Source: Deltaproteobacteria bacterium
GTDB lineage: Bacteria; Myxococcota; UBA796; SXON01
DNA length: 17,849 bases
Direction: 5' to 3'
Assembly (NCBI GenBank): GCA_947483545.1
Contig: CANKNP010000065.1
Span: 1-17,849, forward strand
The stretch's first letter is position 1; each line of letters opens with the position of its first letter. Made by a program: the position numbers and the translations under genes. The notes beneath the pieces were generated by a model that saw nothing but the letters and a program-made list of their open reading frames with translations, was not told where the DNA came from and searched no databases. Below, one piece after another: positions 1 through 6,593 of this stretch.

Positions 1-913
1 GGTAGCTCTTCATCGCCCCGCGCAAGGGCAGATACGGATGGGCGACGGCGTCGGGGCTCACGTCCACGACGAGGCGGCCCATCTCGACCGGCGAGACATC
101 CCCGTTGGCGTCGATCCAGCAACCGCCGAAGCTCGTGCCGATCTGAACGCGCACCAGCCGCCGGGCCGCCTGGGAGGCGCGCCACCGCCCCAGGTTCACC
201 AGATCGTTGAACATCGCGACCGGCCCGACGCACAGGCCATCCGCGACTCTGGCCGCGAACGTATCGAACTCGGCGGGATCCTCGACGTGCTCACGCATGA
301 CCGTCGAGAGCTCCACGACCCGCCCCGAGACGTCCATCGGGCAGGCCATGCCGATCCCCAGGCTCTCGATCCGCTCCCCCTCGGCGACGTCCAAAAGGAG
401 CGCCCGGGCCCTGGCCACGAGCGAGTCGATGCCGTCTGCTCCATCGGGCCAGGTCGGGGCCGAGCGGGTCCGCAGCGGCACGCCCATTCGCGTGACGCTC
501 GCCTTCATCCCGGTACCGCCCAGATCCAGGCCCGCGGCCAGCCCATCCGGCAGGAACGGATCCCGCACGTCGTCGCGCGCGGGCAGGTCGAGCCCGACGT
601 GCATGTGGGGAGGAGCGCTCTCCCTCCCCAGCGTGATGGGCACGTGGTGAACCGCCCGAAGCTCCAGCAGCGCGGCGTGGAGCGCGGCATCGGGCAACGG
701 GGCTTCGAGGCAGGCCGACGCGGGGTTCGCGAGCAGGATCGCGTTGTGGAGCCGGGAGAACACGGCTCGGATCGCGCGGTCCCGGGGTGGAGCGTAGATG
801 TGGAAGGTCCGAACCTGGGAAGACCCCGACCAACCCGAGGCGAGATGGACCGTCCAGGGGACCGCGAGCGGGTCCTGACCAAGCGTCCGAAGGGTGTCAG
901 CGAGCAGGAGCAT
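1..913 (-). CDS. ROK-family sugar kinase (glucokinase-like), C-terminus outside window
   Basis: Seen: an open minus-strand frame runs from an ATG at 913 off the left edge (304 codons present). At about residue 143 it has the ROK/hexokinase phosphate-binding motif LDLGGTGMK. Further on come FNDLVNLG (equivalent of the ROK END motif), IGTSFGGCWID (equivalent of the LGTGIGGG loop) and VEMGRLVVD (equivalent of GE-x-GH, with Arg in place of the usual His). The zinc CxCGxxGC region is not in the window. Family knowledge: ROK kinases phosphorylate glucose or related sugars with ATP in the cytoplasm. Odd: about 140 residues with no recognised domain precede the ROK domain, whereas typical ROK kinases begin almost directly with the DxGGT motif. 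The start at 913 leaves 39 bp to the divergent gene. An in-frame ATG at 983 would overlap it and is less likely. No clear Shine-Dalgarno is visible. Inference: it primes glucose released from, or destined for, the neighbouring alpha-glucan pathway. Confidence 0.8.
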   Translation of the reverse strand, partial: MLLLADTLRTLGQDPLAVPWTVHLASGWSGSSQVRTFHIYAPPRDRAIRAVFSRLHNAILLANPASACLEAPLPDAALHAALLELRAVHHVPITLGRESAPPHMHVGLDLPARDDVRDPFLPDGLAAGLDLGGTGMKASVTRMGVPLRTRSAPTWPDGADGIDSLVARARALLLDVAEGERIESLGIGMACPMDVSGRVVELSTVMREHVEDPAEFDTFAARVADGLCVGPVAMFNDLVNLGRWRASQAARRLVRVQIGTSFGGCWIDANGDVSPVEMGRLVVDVSPDAVAHPYLPLRGAMKSY

Positions 914-952
914 GGGTCGGGGGCGTAGCCCGGATCGGGATAGCGGGCCCGG

Positions 953-3169
953 ATGCAGTCCATCGGCCTCGCCCTCGTGCTTCATCACACACAGCCGCCG
1001 GGGACAGCCGAGGCGGACTTGCGCCGCGCGTTTGAGCGTTGTTACCTGCCGATGATCGCAGCACTCGAGGACTTTCCCGAGATCACCGCCAGCGTTCATT
1101 GGAGCGGCCCGCTGCTGGAGTGGATGGACCGGGAGGCCCCGGAGGCCTTCGCGTCGATGCAAGCGATGGTGCGGAGCGGCAAGTTGGAGGTGCTCGGGGG
1201 GCTGTTCGGCGGGGCGTTGCTGCCCGGGGTGCCAGAGCGCGACGCCATCGGGCAGGTCACCGTGCAGCAGCGGTGGTGGCGCGCCCACGGCGACATCAAG
1301 CCGCGCGGCGCCTGGCTGCCGTTCTGCGCGTGGGATCCGACCGCCGTGCGGGTCCTCGCCGGTCGGGGGTTGCAGTACACCGTGCTGGAGGAGCACCAGA
1401 TGGGGCCGGGCGTGGTGCCGGACGGCTGGTACCTGACCGAGCGGGAGGGCACGCCCCTCGGGGTGTTCGTGGCGGACTCGCGGCTCGCAGCCATGGTGCC
1501 CGAGGCGCCACCCACGCGGATCCTGCACGCCATCCACACTCGGGCGACAGAGGGCGTGCGTTGCCTGACCCTCGCCATCGCCGTCGAGGGCTTCGGCGCC
1601 GCGCTCGACTCCAGCGCCACCGCCTGCTTCGGTGGAAAATCGGGGTGGGTGCAGCGGTTCTTCCGAGTGCTCACGGACAACCGCCACTGGCTCAAGCTCG
1701 TGACGCTCGGCACCGCCTTCGACCGGATGAAGCCGACCAGCCGCGTCTACCCGCCGCCCTCCGTGTCGCTGCCCGTCGCCATCCACGCGATGGGCGGGCG
1801 CTCCGGCGCCGCGTTCATCGGGCTGCTCAAGCAGCTCCGCGAGGGGGAGCACTCGCCGCTCGGCGGCTGGGTCCGCGCTCCTGCTTGGGATGCGACGCTG
1901 GGCGCCCACCCCGAGGTGAACCGGCTGCACAAGCACATGCTGCGGGCCTCCGCCGAGGTCCAGCGGCTCCGCAACGCCATCCGCGAGGGGCGGGGCGAGA
2001 ACGACCCGCGCATGAACGCGCTGGAGGAGGCTACCCTCGCCCTCTACCGGGGCCAGACGGGCATGGCCTATGTCCACGGGGTGGACGTCGGCGCCCAGGA
2101 CGCCGAGGTCCGCGGGGAAGCTTGGCGAAACGTGCTGACGGCCGAGCGCGTCGCGACCTCTGCGGTCGGGGATGTGAACCGCTTGCGCGCGGAGCTGGTG
2201 GACGCCGACCTGGACGGTCGCCCTGAGCACATCGTGCGCACGCCCCACTGGCAGGCCACGGTCGCACCCGCGCTCGGCGGTAGCCTCGTCGAACTGTGCC
2301 TTTGGAAGCTGCCCGGCAACCTGCTGGACGTCCGGTCCCGGGTGGACGAGCCCGAGCACGCTGTGCTCTCTTCGCTTCAGTTGACCGACGCCCCCCCTGC
2401 CGGTGGCGATGAGGAGGAGCCGACGACCGAGTCCGAGCCGATCCCCATCCCGACGCGCGAGCTGCCGGATCTGCCAAGCGTTCGTGTCGCCGAAGACGGC
2501 CTCGCCGCCCGCGTGTTCGTCGACCGCTACACGCGCAGCTCCTTCCTCGATCGCTTCCTCGCCCCGGAGACCACCCTCGCATCGCTGCGGACCTCCTCGC
2601 ACGTCGAGACCGGGGACTTCCTGACCGGGGAGTACAGCCTCGTGCAGCAGGAGCTGACCGACGCCTCCGCCGCCTGGACCCTGGCCCGGGATGGCGCGAT
2701 GAGTGAAGGGGCGGCCCTCAAGCTCATGCGGGTACAGAAGCGCTTTGGCTGGCTTCGCGACAAGCCGGCGCTCGACGTCCGCTACGAGCTCGACAACCGG
2801 ATGCACGACCCCGTCCACACGCGGTTCGGCGTCGAGCTGAACTTTGGGCTCGGCGGCCTGCGCGGCGCGGACTTCGGCTTGGAGACCGTGCGCAACGGCA
2901 AGACCAAAGGCTTCGGCCTCGACGACGAGCTCGACCTCTCCAACGTGAGCGAGGTGGTCTGGTTCGACCGCCGGCGCCACTTTCGCGTGCGGGTACACAT
3001 CGAGCAGCCCGCACACGTCTGGTCCTGGCCCATCGAGACCATCAGTCGCACGCCGCGCGGCCTCGCACGCGTGTTTCAAGGCACGTGCATCGTGCTCTGG
3101 TGGCCGATCGAGTTTCACGCCCAGGAGAAGCACCAGATCGAGCTGGGGTTGACGCTGGAGACCGCGTGA
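953..3169 (+). CDS. GH57 4-alpha-glucanotransferase/alpha-amylase-like protein with degenerate active site
   Basis: 738 residues. Seen: the whole length can be lined up with the Thermococcus litoralis type GH57 4-alpha-glucanotransferase as I remember it. Shared landmarks are a start close to LHHTQPPG, SGPLLEW at 51-57, GKLEVLGG at 76-83, WLPFCAWDP at 121-129, HKHMLRAS, AYVHGV, and a C-terminal DUF1926-type beta domain opening with DADLDGRPE and GGSLVEL. Odd: the catalytic nucleophile Glu of the family motif WLTERVW is Phe124 here. The region of the acid/base Asp (HDDGEKFG in the family) reads IAVEGFG at 209-215, with no Asp. The N-terminal HNHQP has become HHTQP. Inference: the fold is kept but glycosidase chemistry is probably lost, leaving a glucan-binding or partner role. 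The short N-terminus fits the ATG at 953. Its TGA overlaps the next gene's GTG. GH57 homologues lacking catalytic residues are known, but their function is unclear. Confidence 0.88.
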   Translation: MQSIGLALVLHHTQPPGTAEADLRRAFERCYLPMIAALEDFPEITASVHWSGPLLEWMDREAPEAFASMQAMVRSGKLEVLGGLFGGALLPGVPERDAIGQVTVQQRWWRAHGDIKPRGAWLPFCAWDPTAVRVLAGRGLQYTVLEEHQMGPGVVPDGWYLTEREGTPLGVFVADSRLAAMVPEAPPTRILHAIHTRATEGVRCLTLAIAVEGFGAALDSSATACFGGKSGWVQRFFRVLTDNRHWLKLVTLGTAFDRMKPTSRVYPPPSVSLPVAIHAMGGRSGAAFIGLLKQLREGEHSPLGGWVRAPAWDATLGAHPEVNRLHKHMLRASAEVQRLRNAIREGRGENDPRMNALEEATLALYRGQTGMAYVHGVDVGAQDAEVRGEAWRNVLTAERVATSAVGDVNRLRAELVDADLDGRPEHIVRTPHWQATVAPALGGSLVELCLWKLPGNLLDVRSRVDEPEHAVLSSLQLTDAPPAGGDEEEPTTESEPIPIPTRELPDLPSVRVAEDGLAARVFVDRYTRSSFLDRFLAPETTLASLRTSSHVETGDFLTGEYSLVQQELTDASAAWTLARDGAMSEGAALKLMRVQKRFGWLRDKPALDVRYELDNRMHDPVHTRFGVELNFGLGGLRGADFGLETVRNGKTKGFGLDDELDLSNVSEVVWFDRRRHFRVRVHIEQPAHVWSWPIETISRTPRGLARVFQGTCIVLWWPIEFHAQEKHQIELGLTLETA

Positions 3170-4899
3170 GCCCACCGCGGGGCTCGTTCTGCCTCGTGCT
3201 TCATGGGCATCTGCCCTGGTCGTTGCATCACGGGCACTGGCCGCACGGCGAGGTCTGGCTGTTTGAAGCCGCCGCAGAGACCTACCTGCCGCTGCTGGAC
3301 GTCATCGATGTCGGCCTCCGCGAAGGGTTCCGCACGCCGTTCACGCTCGGCCTCACGCCGATCCTGCTGGAGCAACTGTCGAGCGAGGCGTTCAAGCAAG
3401 GCTTCGTGCGTTGGCTGGAGGGTCGGCTCGCCCGAGCTATGGCTGATACATCGGAATTCTCAGCCCGTAACGACGGACATCTCGCGTGGCTCGCCGGGTA
3501 CTGGCAGCGATATGTATCAAAATGCCTTGATACATTTTCATGTATCAACCGAGACATCCCCGCCGCGTTCGCTGCCCACGCAAGGGCGGGTCGCATCGAA
3601 CTATTGACGTCGAACGCCACGCATGGCTTCATGCCGCTCTTGCGTCACGATGCGTGCGCGCGGGCACAGGTCCGGGCTGGCGTCGCGACCAGCGAGCGGG
3701 TGCTTGGCCTCCGTCCGGCGGGTGCGTGGCTCCCCGAGTGCGCGTATCGGCCCGGCGGACCTTGGAGCCCGCCCGTGCTGGATGACGGGCCTCGTCCCCG
3801 GGCAGGTGTCGAGGAGATCTTCAGCCAGGAAGGCATCCAGTTCTTCTTCCTGGACGCGCATCTCGCCCGGGACGCACGCTCGGAGGGCATCCTCCATCCT
3901 CCGATCAACCCCGGCGCACCCCGGGCCTTCCAGAAGACCGACTGGAGCCAGGTCACCTGGGACACGGCGCGCGGCTGGCGCAGCCCGATGGAGCCGCACG
4001 TCCTCACCTCCTTCGGAACGCCCAGCGGCCTGACAGCGCTGTTCCGACACCCCGAGGTGAGCGAGCAGGTCTGGAGCGGCGAGGTCGGCTACCCCGGCGA
4101 GTCCCGCTACCTGGAGTTCCACAAGCGGCACGGCCAGGACGGGCACCGCTACTGGAAGGTGACCGGCTCACGCGTGGATCTGGGCGACAAGCAGCCCTGG
4201 TACCCGCAGGACACCCAGGCCGCGACGCAGGAGCACGCGAGGCACCTCTCAGCGCTCATCACGAGCCTGCTCGGCAAACATCGCGAGCAGACGCGCTCGC
4301 CGGGCCATCCGGAGGGGCGACATGGCGTGGTCGTCGCGCCGTTCGACGCGGAGCTGTTCGGGCACTGGTGGCACGAGGGGCCGGCGTTCATCGCCGAGCT
4401 CTTCCGCTGTCTGGCCTCGCTGGACGTCGAAGCCCAGACCGTCTCGGAGTTCCTGGCGGCGCACCCGGCCGACAAGGTGGTCGCCGTGCCCCCGGGGAGC
4501 TGGGGCGCCGGCGGGGACTTTCGGGTCTGGCTCAACGACGAGCTGGGTTGGCTGTGCGAGGCCAGCTACCGCGCGGAAGACAGGTTCCTCGGGGACATCC
4601 ACCGGCTCCGCTGGCGGGAAGATCCCACCGTCCGCGTTGCGCTGACTGCCGCCGCGCGCGAGCTTTTGCTGCTGCAAGCGAGCGACTGGGGCTTCGTCAT
4701 CCACACCCGCGGGGCGGTGGACTACGGCTACCGGCGCTTCTGCGAGCACCTCGCCCGCTTCGACCGTGCGAGCACCATCGCGGAGGCCCGCGACCGCGGG
4801 GAGGCAGACACGCCCATTCAAATACACGAGTTGGAGGACATGCACCTGCACGACGATGTGTTCCCGGACCTGCGGCTGGAGTGGTGGAGCGAGCCGTGA
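3166..4899 (+). CDS. GH57 1,4-alpha-glucan branching enzyme (DUF1957 type)
   Basis: 577 residues from a GTG start at 3166. Upstream in-frame codons exist, but GTG inside the GTGA overlap with the preceding stop is the natural start, because LVLHGHLPW then lies close to the N-terminus as in the family. Seen: HGHLPW at 13-18, LGLTPILLEQL, TSNATHGFMPLL, WLPECAY with nucleophile Glu191, APFDAELFGHWW with acid/base Asp394, and C-terminal DWGFVIHTRGAVDYGYRRF. The segment from VWSGEVGYPGE to VDLGDKQPWYP is typical of the branching-enzyme subgroup. Family knowledge: these cytoplasmic enzymes cut an alpha-1,4 glucan and rejoin the piece through an alpha-1,6 bond, making branched glycogen. All catalytic positions are intact, unlike the two coupled neighbours. 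Odd: codons around 3444-3548 are unusually AT-rich and contain a four-copy palindromic 8-mer, although the protein reads through normally. Confidence 0.93.
   Translation: MSPPRGSFCLVLHGHLPWSLHHGHWPHGEVWLFEAAAETYLPLLDVIDVGLREGFRTPFTLGLTPILLEQLSSEAFKQGFVRWLEGRLARAMADTSEFSARNDGHLAWLAGYWQRYVSKCLDTFSCINRDIPAAFAAHARAGRIELLTSNATHGFMPLLRHDACARAQVRAGVATSERVLGLRPAGAWLPECAYRPGGPWSPPVLDDGPRPRAGVEEIFSQEGIQFFFLDAHLARDARSEGILHPPINPGAPRAFQKTDWSQVTWDTARGWRSPMEPHVLTSFGTPSGLTALFRHPEVSEQVWSGEVGYPGESRYLEFHKRHGQDGHRYWKVTGSRVDLGDKQPWYPQDTQAATQEHARHLSALITSLLGKHREQTRSPGHPEGRHGVVVAPFDAELFGHWWHEGPAFIAELFRCLASLDVEAQTVSEFLAAHPADKVVAVPPGSWGAGGDFRVWLNDELGWLCEASYRAEDRFLGDIHRLRWREDPTVRVALTAAARELLLLQASDWGFVIHTRGAVDYGYRRFCEHLARFDRASTIAEARDRGEADTPIQIHELEDMHLHDDVFPDLRLEWWSEP
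3444..3548. repeat. Cluster of four TGATACAT/ATGTATCA 8-mers forming two inverted repeats
   Basis: Seen: the 8-mer TGATACAT or its complement ATGTATCA lies at 3444-3451, 3512-3519, 3528-3535 and 3540-3547. The last three extend to a 9-mer (ATGTATCAA or complement). This gives an inverted pair 3512-3520/3527-3535 with a 6-nt spacer, and a second 3527-3535/3540-3548 with a 4-nt spacer that could fold as a hairpin. All lie inside the branching-enzyme CDS, in the most AT-rich 100 bp of that gene. Role unknown. Regulator binding, an mRNA hairpin or chance are all possible. Confidence 0.75.
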
Positions 4900-4903
4900 A
4901 TCC

Positions 4904-5653
4904 ATGACCGACCGCGAGCTTCGAACCTGCCCCGTCGAGGGCATCACCGTGCTGCTGAACCTGTCGATCCAGAGCCGGCCTCTGGCGTTGCCCCGGTTCG
5001 CGCCCTACGCCCCCGGCTGGCGGCCCCACGATCCGCCCGCCGTCGGCGTCGAGGGGCGCACGGACATCTCGAGGTCCCCGGCGGTCTCCCGCGACGGGCT
5101 CGGCGCCCACGAGGCGATCGGCGGCACGCTGGCGGAGGCGATGCACCTGGCGCGGGAGCGGATGACCGACCTTCGCCGGGACGTTCGACTCCGCGCTTTC
5201 GGACTCGCAGGGCGGGCTTGGGACGGGCAACTTGCCGGGTTCGACCTGGTCGCGTTGCCGTTCGACATCGCGACCTCCACCCCCGCGGCTTGGCGGGACC
5301 TCGAGATCGGCGGCGCGCGCTGCATCGCTGTGGACACCGACGCCGTCGCGCTCCTGGCGTGGGCACCCCGCGCCCCGTTGGAGACCTGGGTGCTGCCTCG
5401 CGCCGGGTTGCAGACCTTCGAAGGTTCGAATCCGGCCGCAGTCGCCGGCTTGGCGGCCCGGACCCTCGACCGGCTCACGCGGGTGCTCCCCGCTGGCACC
5501 GCCGTGGACCTGATCCTCGTGGACGGCGCGCCCTGGCGGCTCGAGCTCCGCCCCCGGCTGGTGTCAGGCGGGTTGTTCACCTCCGCGACGGGGATGCCTG
5601 CGCACGGGGGATTTCCGGAGCGAGGGGCAGCATTTTTGGGGGATTTTGGCTAG
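4904..5653 (+). CDS. Degenerate GalT-like (HIT-superfamily nucleotidyltransferase) protein
   Basis: 249 residues from the ATG at 4904, four bases after the branching-enzyme stop. A longer in-frame start at 4766 would lie inside that gene and is rejected. Seen: similarity to galactose-1-phosphate uridylyltransferase-like proteins along the chain. GLGAHEAIGGT at 65-75 matches the family GVGAHEVI-ET. RERMTDLRRDVRLRAF at 84-99 is followed by the stretch where the family has HPHSQLIALP, here AGFDLVALP at 111-119. LETWVLPR at 159-166 and WRLELRPRL at 211-219 match the second HIT-like half. The ending FTSATGMPAHGGFPERGAAFL resembles the family ending GFE-GTG--INP--PE-AA--L. Missing: the catalytic HPH, the zinc-binding CxxC, and the His of the HWHLE motif. 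It is also shorter than the roughly 330-350 residues usual for GalT. Inference: a non-catalytic relative, perhaps binding nucleotide sugar or a partner in glucan synthesis. Confidence 0.75.
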   Translation: MTDRELRTCPVEGITVLLNLSIQSRPLALPRFAPYAPGWRPHDPPAVGVEGRTDISRSPAVSRDGLGAHEAIGGTLAEAMHLARERMTDLRRDVRLRAFGLAGRAWDGQLAGFDLVALPFDIATSTPAAWRDLEIGGARCIAVDTDAVALLAWAPRAPLETWVLPRAGLQTFEGSNPAAVAGLAARTLDRLTRVLPAGTAVDLILVDGAPWRLELRPRLVSGGLFTSATGMPAHGGFPERGAAFLGDFG

Positions 5654-5654
5654 C

Positions 5655-5684
5655 CGAGGGCATCAAACTGATGGATGGCCCTCG
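5655..5684 (+). terminator. Possible weak hairpin at end of glucan operon
   Basis: CGAGGGC (5655-5661) can pair with GCCCTCG (5678-5684) across a 16-nt loop, two bases after the GalT-like stop. No T-tract follows, so intrinsic termination is doubtful. The rest of 5685-5817 holds no gene and no convincing promoter that I can defend. Confidence 0.3.
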
Positions 5685-5817
5685 CGCTGAACCAGGGGCT
5701 GACGGACCAAGTACCTGACATTCCTACGTGTCTTAGTATGGCCCGCAAATTGCATTGGACCAGGATGCCTCCCCCCACACTGGCCCCCGAACGGGGTGCT
5801 ATTTTCCTGGAAATCTC

Positions 5818-5973
5818 ATGATGCTCATCCTTCTCATCGTCCTCTTCCTTCTTGCGCTCGGAGGCGGCGGCTGGGGCTACTCCCGGTACGGGGCCGCGGG
5901 CGGCATCGGCCCGATCGGGGTGTTCGCCCTGGTCTTCTTCGCCCTGTACTTCACCGGCAACGTTCACCTCTAG
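5818..5973 (+). CDS. Small DUF3309-like membrane protein
   Basis: 51 residues from ATG at 5818 (a second ATG follows directly at 5821). Seen: a strongly hydrophobic first segment (about residues 2-15, LILLIVLFLLAL), then GGGGWGYSRYGAAGG, then a second hydrophobic segment (about residues 30-46, IGPIGVFALVFFALYF). The pattern of two short membrane stretches around an aromatic Gly-rich loop is that of the DUF3309 family, usually about 50 residues. No biochemical function is known for the family. TGGAAA lies just upstream as a possible weak ribosome site. The TAG stop overlaps the AGGAG ribosome site of the next gene, so the two are probably translated together. Confidence 0.72.
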   Translation: MMLILLIVLFLLALGGGGWGYSRYGAAGGIGPIGVFALVFFALYFTGNVHL

Positions 5974-5976
5974 GAG
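5972..5976 (+). promoter_or_regulatory. Shine-Dalgarno AGGAG overlapping the upstream stop codon
   Basis: AGGAG sits five bases before the ATG at 5982 and shares its first two bases with the TAG stop of the small membrane protein. This supports the 5982 start and translational coupling of the pair. Confidence 0.75.
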
Positions 5977-5981
5977 CCTCC

Positions 5982-6521
5982 ATGTACGAAAACGATCAAA
6001 ACAGACGCCCCTCGCCCACCTGGTGGGAGGATTCTCATGAGAGCGGTTGGCAGCGCGCGCGGTCGGCGATGCGTCGGGATTGGGATCAGACCAAGTCGGA
6101 CTTCACCGCGGGTCGCAAGGGCGCCGACCTGAATCAGAATGTCGGGGACACCGTGGCCCAGGCCCTGGGCAAGAAGGCGATCCCCGGGCCCAACACGCCC
6201 AATCCCATGACCCCGCAGGAATCGATGCGCCACGTTCGCAACGCCGCGAAGCGGATGGATCACGAGGCCGAGCGGTGGGCGAAGGACGCAGAGAAGGCCA
6301 TCGACAAGACGCTGACCGAGAAGACCGCGGAGGCCCACCGCTGGGAAGACGCAGAGCGGCCGATCCGCTATGGCTACGGCGCGGCCTCCTACTATGGCGT
6401 GGCGTGGAGCGACGATACCGAGCGCCGGCTGCGCGCTGAGTGGACCGGACTCCACCCCGAGGAGCCTTGGGAGGATGTGCGCATTCACGTTCGTCGCGGC
6501 TGGGACGAAGCTGCGCGCTGA
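5982..6521 (+). CDS. Charged soluble protein of unknown function, stress-locus-like
   Basis: 179 residues from ATG at 5982, chosen for its AGGAG five bases upstream. Seen: no signal peptide or membrane segment. The chain is rich in Trp, Arg, Asp and Glu. The middle (about residues 80-120) has MRHVRNAAKRMDHEAERW and further charged residues likely to form amphipathic helix. The C-terminal part has IRYGYGAASYYG, then RLRAEWTGLHPEEPWEDV and VRRGWDEAAR. This ending resembles uncharacterised proteins in which a GYG-A-yG motif is followed by spaced Trp/Arg motifs, often seen beside general-stress or DUF3309 genes; that link is from memory and is weak. It is the last gene before a strong terminator. 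I do not assign a function. Confidence 0.75.
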   Translation: MYENDQNRRPSPTWWEDSHESGWQRARSAMRRDWDQTKSDFTAGRKGADLNQNVGDTVAQALGKKAIPGPNTPNPMTPQESMRHVRNAAKRMDHEAERWAKDAEKAIDKTLTEKTAEAHRWEDAERPIRYGYGAASYYGVAWSDDTERRLRAEWTGLHPEEPWEDVRIHVRRGWDEAAR

Positions 6522-6534
6522 CCCACCGAGAATC

Positions 6535-6577
6535 CGCTCCGGCCTGGGCCAACGCCCAGGTCGGAGCGCCTTTTTTT
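6535..6577 (+). terminator. Strong rho-independent terminator
   Basis: CGCTCCG (6535-6541) pairs with CGGAGCG (6562-6568). A G-T pair follows (6542/6561). CCTGGGC (6543-6549) pairs with GCCCAGG (6554-6560) around a 4-nt CAAC loop. The 15-bp stem is followed by seven T residues at 6571-6577. It ends the small two-gene unit 14 bases after the stop. It lies only 16 bases before the next start codon. Confidence 0.95.
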
Positions 6578-6593
6578 GTAAAGACGAGGTCTC

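Noticed and set aside
38..928. 296-codon open frame on the + strand at the window start
   Set aside because: The opposite strand encodes a clear ROK kinase with DxGGT and the other motifs. This frame is rich in Arg, Pro and His without family features.
3444..3548. AT-rich patch in the branching enzyme as an inserted element or intron
   Set aside because: The protein reads through at the expected length and sequence for the family, so nothing has been inserted. Only the repeated 8-mer is kept as a finding.
5715..5739. Possible promoter CTGACA plus TAGTAT upstream of the small membrane protein
   Set aside because: The spacing is only 13 bp and no better -10 box lies at 16-18 bp, so I do not call it.
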